45,107 bases of DNA from positions 1 through 45,107 of the IMG/VR virus record IMGVR_UViG_3300033144_008002. One strand, given 5' to 3'. The position numbers and the translations under genes were made by a program. Numbering within the stretch: the stretch's first letter is position 1; each line of letters begins with the position of its first letter. Of the stretch, positions 6,692 through 14,008 are shown in pieces. The stretch comes from a virus. The notes beneath the pieces were generated by a model. The model searched no databases and was not told the origin of the DNA. It was given only the letters and a program-made list of their open reading frames with translations.

Positions 6692-8649
6692 TTTTCCTCC
6701 CTCAGCTTGTCTTGGAAATACCTCTTTAACAAGACAGCCGTTTCTTTGCACATCGCTCTTCTTGCCTGTTTACTATCAACTATTTCATCTTTCGACTCTC
6801 TTAATACGTCGTCTATCATTGCTTTCATAACAGCTTTTGTTTCTTTCATAGACGTTACCTCTATTTCCATAGAATCTATGACATGCCTTAATCTCATCGG
6901 CGTCACCCATTCTTCCGCTATCTCTTTTGCCTTGCTTAAAACCGCAAGTTCTTCTTGTGTCATCTTTGTATCTTTTTTAGACTTACGTTCGCTAAACTCT
7001 GCCCTCTTGTGCTTGGCTATTATTCTTCCACCGCCGTTAAGCGTTAGTTCTTCAACTGGTCGCAGAACGACCCCCTCTCTTATCTCGTTTTCTTTGCCTG
7101 TTCGCCACTTAGACACGATAGATGGCGCATCTCGCTCCGCATCTATGCTCTCTATGTCGCATGGGATTTTCTTATACGGGACAAACTCTATCCCCAACCT
7201 TGAGCAAACTATCTCTGCCCTGTCCATAGATAGCCAATAATCGCCTATCTTTACCTCAAACGCTGTAAACCATAGCTTGTCGCCGTAAATCTCTCTCATG
7301 CCCTGCATTGAATTGTGAACCAAAACATTGTTTGCAAAAAAGTTATGATTGTCTTTTACTTCAATATCAAATCTCTCGTTATAACAGGGCTGGTGGTACG
7401 GATTCCCATCTACGATTCTATTGATTTTTGTTTTTAATAGCCCCGTTGATGGCATATTCGCATTTATTATATCTACCGAATTTTGAACACTTCTAAATTT
7501 CAAATTTATTTTATATTTCATAGAATCGCAAATATATGGAGCAATTAAAAAGTGCAATTTATCAGTACCATTCGGAGAGAAGCGAACCCTGAAATACTTT
7601 TTATGTTTTTGCTTTTTTGCTTCTATATTACGACCATTAAACCACCCCACTATTATATCAACCTCTTTTTCTGTAAAGCCATCTGTACATAATAAACACT
7701 GGTTTCTTCTGCCGCCTGATGGGAACTTTCTTAAATTGCCATCATCCATATACCATATAGCTAACGATAGTGGCGACAACTTGTTTAAATATCTCAAGCT
7801 TATCTTCTTCTTATGGTTTTTATAAAGCCCTTCGCATATATCTTTTATTTCTGGAAGAGACCTTGTTCTAAAGCTTTTGCATAATGCCCCATAGCCACTG
7901 ACATAATTATCAGTTGCCCCTTTAATAGAATTAAGCAATGCTTCTTTGAATTTGAAATATTCAATTTGTTTCATAGAATGCCCATAGCAAAAACTTGAAC
8001 CAGCACGACTGCCATCCCCCAACAATCCTCCGCGAATTATATCTTCTTGGATGTTGGTTATGGCAAACGATGGGAGAAACAAAGTATCGCCAACTTTTAA
8101 CTTCCCCGCAACAGACGGAACAATCTCATTGCCTTGGGCAGTAAACACCTTGTGGTCTTTTGTTACAATCAGTCTCGTCGATTTTCCGCCGCGCAGCCTG
8201 CGGTCTATATGCAAAGTTATCCAGTTATTAATATTTTGCTTTCTGCTCCACCCAACTACTTTTTTATTCTCTAATCTCTGCTCTTTTATATTGTAAGTAA
8301 CGACAACCACCTCTAATCGATTGTTTACTATATCTCCGATTGGTTTTTTAGAGCCATCCGCCAATAGCACTGGGGTTCTCCACGCTAAGCAACCGCCGTA
8401 GGCCTCTCCGTAAACGACCACTCTATCTTGTCCAAATTCCCTGAAATTCTCTAATAGCTTCGTTCTATCGAAAAACTCCATAAATAACATGTTGCTCGCT
8501 CCACCGGAAAAGAACTTCACATCATCGGCTTCGCTGTTATAAGAAACATTTGCAGACGTCCCATGGATTTTCTCGGACGCAAAAAGCTCCTTGAACAACA
8601 TTATATTTCTACTACATTGATATAGGTTATTTATGTGGCGATATGCCAT
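6688..8649 (-). CDS. RNA ligase (Rnl2-like) interrupted by an intein
   Basis: A 653-residue precursor. The extein (residues 1-86 and 447-653, 293 residues once spliced) is a nucleotidyl ligase: motif I EKIHG with Lys27 as the adenylation site, motif III VVVYGEAYGG, motif IV EGVVLRP and motif V IAKHK. It seals RNA ends using ATP, typically to repair tRNA or mRNA nicked during infection. The intein occupies residues 87-446 and sits in motif III, between Gly86 and Ser447, so the ligase should be inactive until splicing. It overlaps the next gene by ATGA. Confidence 0.9.
   Translation of the reverse strand: MAYRHINNLYQCSRNIMLFKELFASEKIHGTSANVSYNSEADDVKFFSGGASNMLFMEFFDRTKLLENFREFGQDRVVVYGEAYGGCLAWRTPVLLADGSKKPIGDIVNNRLEVVVVTYNIKEQRLENKKVVGWSRKQNINNWITLHIDRRLRGGKSTRLIVTKDHKVFTAQGNEIVPSVAGKLKVGDTLFLPSFAITNIQEDIIRGGLLGDGSRAGSSFCYGHSMKQIEYFKFKEALLNSIKGATDNYVSGYGALCKSFRTRSLPEIKDICEGLYKNHKKKISLRYLNKLSPLSLAIWYMDDGNLRKFPSGGRRNQCLLCTDGFTEKEVDIIVGWFNGRNIEAKKQKHKKYFRVRFSPNGTDKLHFLIAPYICDSMKYKINLKFRSVQNSVDIINANMPSTGLLKTKINRIVDGNPYHQPCYNERFDIEVKDNHNFFANNVLVHNSMQGMREIYGDKLWFTAFEVKIGDYWLSMDRAEIVCSRLGIEFVPYKKIPCDIESIDAERDAPSIVSKWRTGKENEIREGVVLRPVEELTLNGGGRIIAKHKRAEFSERKSKKDTKMTQEELAVLSKAKEIAEEWVTPMRLRHVIDSMEIEVTSMKETKAVMKAMIDDVLRESKDEIVDSKQARRAMCKETAVLLKRYFQDKLREEK
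7312..8391 (-). mobile_element. Intein with LAGLIDADG-type homing endonuclease
   Basis: A 360-residue intein (residues 87-446 of the ligase precursor). It begins with Cys (CLAWRTPVLLADGS, block A), has the block B TKDH with its His, two dodecapeptide helices IIRGGLLGDGS and LSLAIWYMDDGN carrying the metal-binding Asp residues, and ends NNVLVHN followed by Ser as +1 nucleophile. All splicing residues look intact, so both splicing and homing activity are plausible. Confidence 0.92.
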
Positions 8650-9137
8650 TATTCACCTCCCTCTACTTCGTAGTTCTGCACACAAACTTGGTCACAAAAG
8701 TAATTATTACACCCGCAACCACAATATACTTTTACAGCGCCTTTGATACTGATTGGTTCGCCGCAATAATCACACTCTGTTTCGTTTCCTGCCAACAGCC
8801 CGCTCCTCGCAAGGCATAATGCCATTTTTGCACGGGCGTCTGCCTCGGTTGGTGCATTAAAATCTTGTGATGTTTCATCGCCACTATGGGTATAAAAGTA
8901 GCAACCGTATTCTTTACCCCTGCAATAGCTATCCCAATCAACATCTATAAACATAACGCCCATTTCCGCAGAGGTGTATGCTGCGATATATCCATCACAA
9001 AAACCACAAGGGTCAACGACAAGTTTGTTATCGTGCATCCCATCATACTTGTATAATGTATCCTGCCGAAATCCAGCGTCCTTCATTTTCTTCGCCAACT
9101 CAAGGCTGACGACCTCTTGTTCATGCGGTAGTATCAT
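8649..9137 (-). CDS. Hypothetical protein with C-terminal Cys cluster
   Basis: A 162-residue protein starting MILPHEQEVVSLEL at 9137, eight bases after GGAGG; the frame is open much further up without a better start. The N-terminal two thirds show VVDPCGFCDGY and a run of aromatic strands. The C-terminus (CDYCGEP, YCGCGC, CDQVC) looks like a treble-clef or double zinc knuckle. No family recognised; it overlaps the ligase gene by one base. Confidence 0.65.
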   Translation of the reverse strand: MILPHEQEVVSLELAKKMKDAGFRQDTLYKYDGMHDNKLVVDPCGFCDGYIAAYTSAEMGVMFIDVDWDSYCRGKEYGCYFYTHSGDETSQDFNAPTEADARAKMALCLARSGLLAGNETECDYCGEPISIKGAVKVYCGCGCNNYFCDQVCVQNYEVEGGE

Positions 9138-9361
9138 TTCAGCACCCTCCTTACTACTTTGAGGCAGTCGTTCCATCCCTCTGCATATCCCTTTTTCCAG
9201 AATTCGGGATTTTTCTTCTTTGGCAAAGTCGTCCGCACGTTTTTGAGTATCTTCCTTATTTCCCAAAAATCATACACCCACAACGCCTCATACTTTGTAA
9301 TGTCTTTTGCCTTCTTATAATTCACAAACGATTTAATTAAAACATCCCTCGCTGTTTTCAT
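9134..9361 (-). CDS. Small hypothetical protein, paralogue of 108-281
   Basis: A 75-residue protein, MKTARDVLIKSF at the start and WNDCLKVVRRVLK at the end. It shares TARD and the LPKKKN/WNDCLK tail with the protein at 108-281. Basic and helical; function unknown. Confidence 0.6.
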   Translation of the reverse strand: MKTARDVLIKSFVNYKKAKDITKYEALWVYDFWEIRKILKNVRTTLPKKKNPEFWKKGYAEGWNDCLKVVRRVLK

Positions 9362-9618
9362 TTAATCCCCCTTTCTTTAAATCCTTCACAATTTTCAAGC
9401 CATACTGGGTCAAAATTACAAGGCCACATAAACCACCCGCTTTTTATTCCGTGTTCATTCCCACGAATTTTTAGCTTTTTAATAATTTCAGAATTGCCTG
9501 CAAATATATCAAGCATGCCATTCTTTAATCCCGGATAGCAACATTTGCTATGGCGAACCCCCGGAATAGTTCCTCTGTATTCGCATTCATAACAGTTAAA
9601 TTTTTTCTTTTTCATCAT
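9358..9618 (-). CDS. Conserved-looking Cys-rich phage protein
   Basis: An 86-residue protein: NCYECEYRGTIPGVRHSKC near the start, then GNEHGIKSGWF and NFDPVWLENCEGF. This combination of a CYEC-type knuckle, IPG-x-x-HS and NFDP-x-WLENC is a recurrent small phage protein of unknown function. It probably binds zinc. The start follows AAGGAG by seven bases. Confidence 0.65.
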   Translation of the reverse strand: MMKKKKFNCYECEYRGTIPGVRHSKCCYPGLKNGMLDIFAGNSEIIKKLKIRGNEHGIKSGWFMWPCNFDPVWLENCEGFKERGIK

Positions 9619-9811
9619 TCGTCTTCTCCTTAAATTTATAAATAGGTTTGCCGTTGCTATATGTTACTGATAGTAATTTTTTAATATCATCATTGCTTTT
9701 TTCTGAAAAGCTGGCGTTCAATCCTCTTTCTGTATGTAAGTAATAATCAAAACTTAATAACAGTCTACATAACGCACTTATCTTATTTTTTATATAACTA
9801 ATCTTTTTCAT
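9596..9811 (-). CDS. Hypothetical protein
   Basis: A 71-residue basic protein beginning MKKISYIKNKISALCRLLL, with an amphipathic N-terminal helix and no recognised motif. Its start follows AAGGAGATAAAAG and overlaps the previous gene. Confidence 0.5.
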   Translation of the reverse strand: MKKISYIKNKISALCRLLLSFDYYLHTERGLNASFSEKSNDDIKKLLSVTYSNGKPIYKFKEKTNDEKEKI

Positions 9812-9902
9812 CTTTTATCTCCTTTGCGCAAGGATGTATCGGTATCCCCTCTGCCTCTAAAATATCCCACAAATATTCTAAATCGCTCTTGCCAATTCCC
9901 AT
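9798..9902 (-). CDS. 34-residue hypothetical protein
   Basis: Beginning MGIGKSDLEYLWDILEAEG at 9902. The open frame extends upstream, but GGAGG stands six bases before this ATG, and the longer frame would overlap the better supported gene at 9904-10107. Acidic helix, function unknown. Confidence 0.5.
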   Translation of the reverse strand: MGIGKSDLEYLWDILEAEGIPIHPCAKEIKDEKD

Positions 9903-9903
9903 A

Positions 9904-10107
9904 TCAATCCTCCTCTCTGCACTCAATCTTCGCACCTTTAAGTGACCAATCAAGTTCCCAGTCTCTCGTTTTTCTACCGAAGCCAGTATCAAACGAAACA
10001 CCGGCGGCGAGCAAATGCTTTTCCGCTTCAAATAAGTGCTCCAGTTGCGCTGGCGTCAAGTCCACGAACCTCATTCTCGCCCACATTTTCTTTTTCTTTT
10101 TTTCCAT
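9904..10107 (-). CDS. Hypothetical phage protein
   Basis: A 67-residue protein. After a Lys run it reads MWARMRFVDLTPAQLEHLF, then GFDTGFG-type residues (VSFDTGFGRKTRDWELDW), a pattern common in small Bacillota phage proteins. GGAGG seven bases before ATG 10107 sets the start. Function unknown. Confidence 0.6.
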   Translation of the reverse strand: MEKKKKKMWARMRFVDLTPAQLEHLFEAEKHLLAAGVSFDTGFGRKTRDWELDWSLKGAKIECREED

Positions 10108-10595
10108 TTTATCTCCTCCCACGACGTTCCATTCCAAGTTTTATAGTATTTCTTTAACATAAAAAAAGCCATCCATAATTGTTCCATTGAGTTAAATTTT
10201 CCTCTCGCCACATTACCAGTATCCCACCAACTAATAAAACCATTAAACATATTAGTCAAAGTTGTCCATTCATCATCCCATTTATTAACAGGATGTGAAT
10301 GTATAAACATTTCCTGCAGATGGTCTTGCCTGGGTAGCCATATTTTCCCTTCTTTAAATTTTTTTAAATTTTTAAAGCCATTTGATTGATAAGAATAAAA
10401 TGAGGCGTGCACTTCTCCTTTCCACCCATCGCCTTTTAAAATACGAAAGGTAGACAACATAACTAACCCGGGGTTTGAACCTTTTATCAATCCCCAATTT
10501 TCATCATACATAATATCGCCACATTGCGGTTGCCACAATTTCTGTATATCCTCCGCCTTCTCACACATCTTCACATACTTTTTATTTGTATCCAT
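10071..10595 (-). CDS. Conserved phage protein of unknown function
   Basis: A 174-residue Trp-rich protein. The segments IWLPRQDHLQEMF and EQLWMAFFMLKKYYKTWNG are shared by a widespread family of phage proteins of unknown role, usually found among early genes. The start at 10595 follows GGAGGGAAA, immediately below a strong structured RNA element (10613-10714) that could control it. Confidence 0.7.
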   Translation of the reverse strand: MDTNKKYVKMCEKAEDIQKLWQPQCGDIMYDENWGLIKGSNPGLVMLSTFRILKGDGWKGEVHASFYSYQSNGFKNLKKFKEGKIWLPRQDHLQEMFIHSHPVNKWDDEWTTLTNMFNGFISWWDTGNVARGKFNSMEQLWMAFFMLKKYYKTWNGTSWEEIKWKKRKRKCGRE

Positions 10596-10612
10596 TTTCC
10601 CTCCTTTTAAAA

Positions 10613-10714
10613 CATATAGCGAGCGTCCGCCTTCAGCTCATAGCGGCAGCGGAACGTGCATTCCGGCTAAAAAATGGCTATGATTCACACACCTTTCGAT
10701 GCTCTCGCCATATG
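10613..10714 (-). ncRNA. Structured RNA element upstream of the gene at 10595
   Basis: On the minus strand an 11-bp outer stem, CATATGGCGAG (10714-10704) with CTCGCTATATG (10623-10613), encloses a second stem CATAGC (10682-10677) with GCTATG (10644-10639), which encloses a hairpin CGGAA/TTCCG with a six-base loop. Nested stems in a gene-free gap, ending just before the ribosome site of the next gene, suggest a cis-regulatory leader or a small RNA. It does not match a riboswitch I recognise. Confidence 0.55.
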
Positions 10715-10717
10715 CTA

Positions 10718-10906
10718 TTAGTCTTCTTTTTCACAACCAGAAAGTCCTGCTATTAAAACGCAGTCTTTATAGTGCTCAATAAACAACCCTTTATATACAG
10801 TGTTCTGTTCTTCATCAGATGCTACCAAAAACTGTTTGTCTTTCGGTAAATCCTTTAAAATTTTCAGCAACTCTCCTACAGTTAAACCACCAGTCAAAGT
10901 TATCAT
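10718..10906 (-). CDS. Small hypothetical phage protein
   Basis: A 62-residue protein, MITLTGGLTVGELLKILKDL then KDKQFLVASDEEQNTVYKG. The TVGELLKILKDLPKD opening with a following strand is typical of small phage proteins of unknown role. The start at 10906 follows GGGAGGATATT. It overlaps the membrane protein gene upstream. Confidence 0.6.
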   Translation of the reverse strand: MITLTGGLTVGELLKILKDLPKDKQFLVASDEEQNTVYKGLFIEHYKDCVLIAGLSGCEKED

Positions 10907-11067
10907 AATATCCTCCCAACAAATACCCCGGCGAGAAAAAACGCCAGCATAATACCCCACACCAAAGCAACGTTCGTCGCATTGCCCGGAACATCGTTGA
11001 TGCACTGATGCACAACAACAAAAAATGCTCCAACCAAGCAACACCATACACTAACCATTAATTCCAT
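10903..11067 (-). CDS. 54-residue membrane protein, two helices
   Basis: Begins MELMVSVWCCLVGAFFVVV and ends in IMLAFFLAGVFVGRIL, giving two transmembrane segments separated by a short polar loop. GGAGGGTATT precedes ATG 11067 and the stop overlaps the next start (ATGA). Size and topology would suit a small holin or membrane-anchored accessory protein, but no lysis gene is adjacent. Confidence 0.6.
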   Translation of the reverse strand: MELMVSVWCCLVGAFFVVVHQCINDVPGNATNVALVWGIMLAFFLAGVFVGRIL

Positions 11068-11094
11068 AATACCCTCCTTATCGCATAAGTTTCA

Positions 11095-11538
11095 TTATGC
11101 AATCGCTTTCCTACCTTTTTTCTTATGTAATACACAACCAAATAATCTATGTGTAAGTAGTTCTTTCGTGTTCTCGTAGATGTTGCCGACTATTTTTAGT
11201 CCACAATCTTTACAACTTGTGTGAGGTCTGAATATACTACTGCTTTTACCACCGCCTATATGTTTGAAAGATAGTTGTGCGTGTTCATTATCCCAGAATA
11301 CTTCATAAATACTATTCTTATATTCTTTTCTACACCATCTGCCCCCATTCTGTTTTACAATATCGCCCTCGCAAATTTCTTTGCCGTTTATGTCGTGGAG
11401 TCCGGTGTATTGCATAATAATCCAGCCCTCAAGTGGTTCTGTTACAAATGTTAATCTGTTACACTCTTTTTTTATAGTATCATAATCAACCATTTTTGAT
11501 AGTTTTTTATTCCACGCCCTAAATTTAATCTCTCTCAT
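11095..11538 (-). CDS. YopX-family protein
   Basis: A 147-residue protein starting MREIKFRAWNKKLSKM, with MQYTGLHDINGKEICEGDIV in the middle and KIVGNIYEN near the end. These three blocks define the YopX family found in many phages, whose function is unknown. GGAGG lies eight bases before ATG 11538. A second, more divergent YopX protein is at 18630-19136. Confidence 0.85.
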   Translation of the reverse strand: MREIKFRAWNKKLSKMVDYDTIKKECNRLTFVTEPLEGWIIMQYTGLHDINGKEICEGDIVKQNGGRWCRKEYKNSIYEVFWDNEHAQLSFKHIGGGKSSSIFRPHTSCKDCGLKIVGNIYENTKELLTHRLFGCVLHKKKGRKAIA

Positions 11539-11551
11539 TCCGCACACCTCC

Positions 11552-11701
11552 TTAATCCTTTACACATACCCTCAACCATATGAGCATCATCCCTACTGTC
11601 AATAAAATGTTTTGCGCCTCTATCGTTCCAATCTTATGGCTAAGGCACGCAAGAATAAATAGTACAATTGCGGCAATCACCATTCTTTTTTTATCTAACA
11701 T
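11552..11701 (-). CDS. 49-residue membrane protein
   Basis: From ATG 11701 (GGAGG six bases before): MLDKKRMVIAAIVLFILAC, then ILLTVGMMLIWLRV. Two hydrophobic helices with a short loop. Function unknown. It overlaps the end of the radical SAM gene. Confidence 0.55.
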   Translation of the reverse strand: MLDKKRMVIAAIVLFILACLSHKIGTIEAQNILLTVGMMLIWLRVCVKD

Positions 11702-12228
11702 ATTCCACCTCCTATGTGCATAAACGCCTCGCCCTCTGGCAACGGACAATTCTTTATCCACTGCATATTATACCTAACCTTCCAATTAGTTAAATTAAGA
11801 TACTTTGGCAAAACTACGCCATCAAATACATTCAGCCTCAGCGATTTCCCCGAGACATTTAATCCAGAGGAATAAAAATAACACATAAATTCAACAAAGT
11901 CTTTCACATCGCTCTGCTCGTGCAGTGTAATTACTATACCGTCGATAAGAGATAAAATCATATCAACAATTTCTTTCCTCTTTACAAGCGCTGTATATAA
12001 ATATATCTTAGCCTGCTTATTTTGCCTTCTTATATCTGCAATTGTTCTATATATAATCTTTGGATGTAGTAACGGCTCGCCACCAGTCAATAGTATTTCA
12101 TCGTATCCTTTGTAGCTATTTGCTACTGGTAGACCGCTCAAATCATAATAATTATTACAACATCCAGCACAATGTCTTTTGCATTCTGTAAAAAGCAACA
12201 GTCGTAATTTATATTTCTTCTTTTTCAT
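11695..12228 (-). CDS. Radical SAM protein
   Basis: A 177-residue protein with CKRHCAGC (Cys16, Cys20, Cys23), the CxxxCxxC cluster ligand for a 4Fe-4S centre, and ILLTGGEPLLHP near residue 45-56, the SAM-binding GGE motif. It is shorter than most radical SAM enzymes and has no SPASM or other accessory cluster. Substrate unknown; the size is in the range of activating or small tailoring enzymes. An iron-sulfur radical enzyme implies a host able to live without oxygen, which is an inference. Confidence 0.85.
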   Translation of the reverse strand: MKKKKYKLRLLLFTECKRHCAGCCNNYYDLSGLPVANSYKGYDEILLTGGEPLLHPKIIYRTIADIRRQNKQAKIYLYTALVKRKEIVDMILSLIDGIVITLHEQSDVKDFVEFMCYFYSSGLNVSGKSLRLNVFDGVVLPKYLNLTNWKVRYNMQWIKNCPLPEGEAFMHIGGGIC

Positions 12229-12238
12229 AATTTAAGTT

Positions 12239-12310
12239 CAGGGGCGCAAGGATTCGAACCTCGATTAACGGTCTCAAAAACCGTTGTCCTGCCGATTGAA
12301 CGACGCCCCT
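12239..12310 (-). tRNA. tRNA-Gln (TTG)
   Basis: A full cloverleaf on the minus strand: acceptor AGGGGCG with CGCCCCT, D stem GTTC/GGAC, anticodon stem ACGGT/ACCGT with loop TTTTGAG (anticodon TTG), T arm CGAGG-TTCGAAT-CCTTG, discriminator G. No CCA is encoded. It sits one base downstream of the structured element at 12312-12442. Confidence 0.93.
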
Positions 12311-12311
12311 A

Positions 12312-12442
12312 TGGTGGGGCGGGCAGGGTTGATTACCTGCAAATAGTATAGCTTCGGTTTCCGTTTCATCACGCCCTTGTGCGTGGCCAGACTATACCAG
12401 AGGGTTCTTGCCGTGCGTCTTTGTTTGTTCCGCCACCGCCCC
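12312..12442 (-). ncRNA. Structured RNA with tRNA-like ends
   Basis: On the minus strand GGGGCGG (12442-12436) pairs with CCGCCCC (12322-12316), followed by ACCA, exactly as a tRNA acceptor with encoded CCA. The 3' part has a GCAGG/CCTGC arm in the T-arm place, but the loop is not the TTCRA type. The middle is about 50 bases longer than a tRNA and holds a GTATAG/CTATAC stem over a CACGC/GCGTG hairpin and a CGG/CCG hairpin. It may be an expanded or decayed tRNA or a tRNA mimic. Confidence 0.45.
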
Positions 12443-12450
12443 ATATTATC

Positions 12451-12516
12451 TTCGGAGTGGCAAGGTGCGCTTTCCAAAATACCGCTTCCAACGGAACACA
12501 TCTCCACCACCCCGAA
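12451..12516 (-). ncRNA. tRNA-sized structured RNA element, family A
   Basis: A 10-bp end stem, TTCGGGGTGG with CCACTCCGAA (one G-U), encloses 46 bases. A hairpin with a TTGGAAG loop on a CCG/CGG stem looks like an anticodon arm (GGA, Ser), but the T arm is not canonical. The TTCCGTT segment and GGGGYGGTGG opening recur at 574-650. Probably a degenerate tRNA or related small RNA. Confidence 0.4.
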
Positions 12517-12519
12517 TAT

Positions 12520-12795
12520 TTAATCCTTTGTTATTCCTAATGCTCTAACCAGCGCCAACGTAAAGCCTGTCGCCAGTTTCGCTTCATCTGCGCTTTTCCC
12601 ATATGTGCATCTTTTCGCTACGCCATATGAGTTACCGACCTTTACAATTGTAAACTTGTACGACGCATCATAGCCAAGCGAAACCTGTCTTTTGCCGACC
12701 ATCTGCGCAACCATTTCCCTCACGCTGTCCCTCATGCCGTTGACAAGCAACCGCTTTTGAACAAAATCCATGTTAACCTTACTTAATACAATCAT
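12520..12795 (-). CDS. Hypothetical phage protein
   Basis: A 91-residue protein: an N-terminal helical half (VNMDFVQKRLLVNGMRDSV) and a strand-rich half (YKFTIVKVGNSYGVAKRC), ending TGFTLALVRALG. GGAGGTAACA precedes ATG 12795. Unknown function. Confidence 0.6.
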   Translation of the reverse strand: MIVLSKVNMDFVQKRLLVNGMRDSVREMVAQMVGKRQVSLGYDASYKFTIVKVGNSYGVAKRCTYGKSADEAKLATGFTLALVRALGITKD

Positions 12796-12837
12796 TGTTA
12801 CCTCCTATTTCGTTTTTTTTCATCAATATCACTTTTA

Positions 12838-13380
12838 TTAGAATGGTAAATCGTCTTCAAACATATCGTCAGTCCATGAGTATCCACTAGCCTGCCCAGA
12901 AAGCGTATATAATATCCCGCCTAGCCCACTTCTTATATTTGTTATGTTTCTCGATGTGCCTGACAAGGCAACCATTCCTATCGTAGCACTCACCCCAAAT
13001 TTGTACTCGCGATTTTCCAAGTCAACCCTAATTACTACCCTACTTCCAATAGCGAGGCGACTCACCTTCCTTGCGGTACGCTCAAACATCTCAGATGACC
13101 AAAAGGCCATACCGCCATCTAAATCAATTTTGTATCTATTCTCTGCATAAGTTTCGACACTGGTTATCTTCGCCCGCTGTCCTGCGTATTCTAGCATGGG
13201 TCGAACTGCTGATACATTATCGTAGAGACGACAGCGCAAATTCTTTAATATCACCACGCTATCTCCAACATGTAGCTTTCTGATGGCAGAGGGGTCTTCC
13301 TTCACAATCTTTAATACTTTTGGGATTTCTTTCCCAAAATGATTATGTTTTGCTAATATGTCTTTACTGCTCCATTTCAT
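12838..13380 (-). CDS. Beta-barrel repeat protein, paralogue of 17921-18646
   Basis: A 180-residue protein starting MKWSSKDILAKHNHFGKEIP at 13380 (AGGAG before it; the frame is open upstream). The first 30 residues are nearly identical to the protein at 17921-18646. Two roughly 65-residue repeats follow, each opening with a (V/I)G(D/S)-x-V motif and ending in W-(S/T)-x-(E/D)-MFE; they look like small SH3 or KOW-type barrels. Possibly a binding scaffold; function unknown. Confidence 0.7.
   Translation of the reverse strand: MKWSSKDILAKHNHFGKEIPKVLKIVKEDPSAIRKLHVGDSVVILKNLRCRLYDNVSAVRPMLEYAGQRAKITSVETYAENRYKIDLDGGMAFWSSEMFERTARKVSRLAIGSRVVIRVDLENREYKFGVSATIGMVALSGTSRNITNIRSGLGGILYTLSGQASGYSWTDDMFEDDLPF
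13293..13380 (-). repeat. 88-bp near-identical repeat, copy 1
   Basis: The 5' end of this gene matches 18559-18646 almost base for base across 88 bp. The two genes diverge after it, as expected from a recent duplication or gene conversion limited to the N-terminal segment. Confidence 0.85.
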
Positions 13381-13718
13381 TTGTCGCTCCTTTCTCTTCT
13401 TACAAGACACACCCTTAAAGTATACCGCGCTATGTTTGCACAATATATTTCCCATCCTTCATATTTCGGAAATGATATTTTTGTTTCATCAAACTCTTCA
13501 CATTTTTTACTTAGGTATAATGCGTCGTCAGTGGCCTCTATAAAAAGACTGTCATACTCTCTCCCATCCCCATAATCAGTGTAATATCCGCCTATTTTAC
13601 AATACTTTGATTTCATGTCTATTTCAGCGACGACAATATTTTTGCTTTTTGCCACAATCCACCCCTTATTAACAATAGGGGCGCCCTGTCTTCCAATTTT
13701 AATTTTTATTTCCTTCAT
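13377..13718 (-). CDS. Hypothetical protein
   Basis: A 113-residue protein beginning MKEIKIKIGRQGAPIVNKGW. Strand-rich, with a Tyr/Asp-rich centre (YYTDYGDGREYDS). It overlaps both neighbours. No family recognised. Confidence 0.6.
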   Translation of the reverse strand: MKEIKIKIGRQGAPIVNKGWIVAKSKNIVVAEIDMKSKYCKIGGYYTDYGDGREYDSLFIEATDDALYLSKKCEEFDETKISFPKYEGWEIYCANIARYTLRVCLVRRERSDK

Positions 13719-14008
13719 TTGTTACTCTCCAACCCGCCCTTAAACACGGGCGTAAAATACCCGCTATCAAAATCTCTTGAAAGTTTTATAACATTGGAAA
13801 ATTGATAATCCGAAACAGCGTCGCAATGCCCTACAACATCGAGAAATCTTTCTCTTTCAGATAAATCAAACCCGTCGTATTCTCCGTTTTCAAAGATGAA
13901 AGAAAACCCGACGTGTCCTATATCATACCTCTCATAGGCAACACCGATTGCGCCTGCTTCATTCCCTAACAAGCCACCCTTTAATTTTACAACAGTTCCT
14001 ATTCTCAT
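13715..14008 (-). CDS. Hypothetical protein, SH3-like start
   Basis: A 97-residue protein, MRIGTVVKLKGGLLGNEAGA then a strand-rich body. The opening resembles small barrel proteins that bind nucleic acid or protein. It overlaps the ThiF-like gene by ATGA, so it may belong to the same transcript as the ubiquitin-like cassette. Confidence 0.6.
   Translation of the reverse strand: MRIGTVVKLKGGLLGNEAGAIGVAYERYDIGHVGFSFIFENGEYDGFDLSERERFLDVVGHCDAVSDYQFSNVIKLSRDFDSGYFTPVFKGGLESNK

Noticed and set aside
12274-12510. 78-codon open frame on the minus strand
   Set aside because: It covers tRNA-Gln and two structured RNAs, has no ribosome site and its sequence is explained by their stems.
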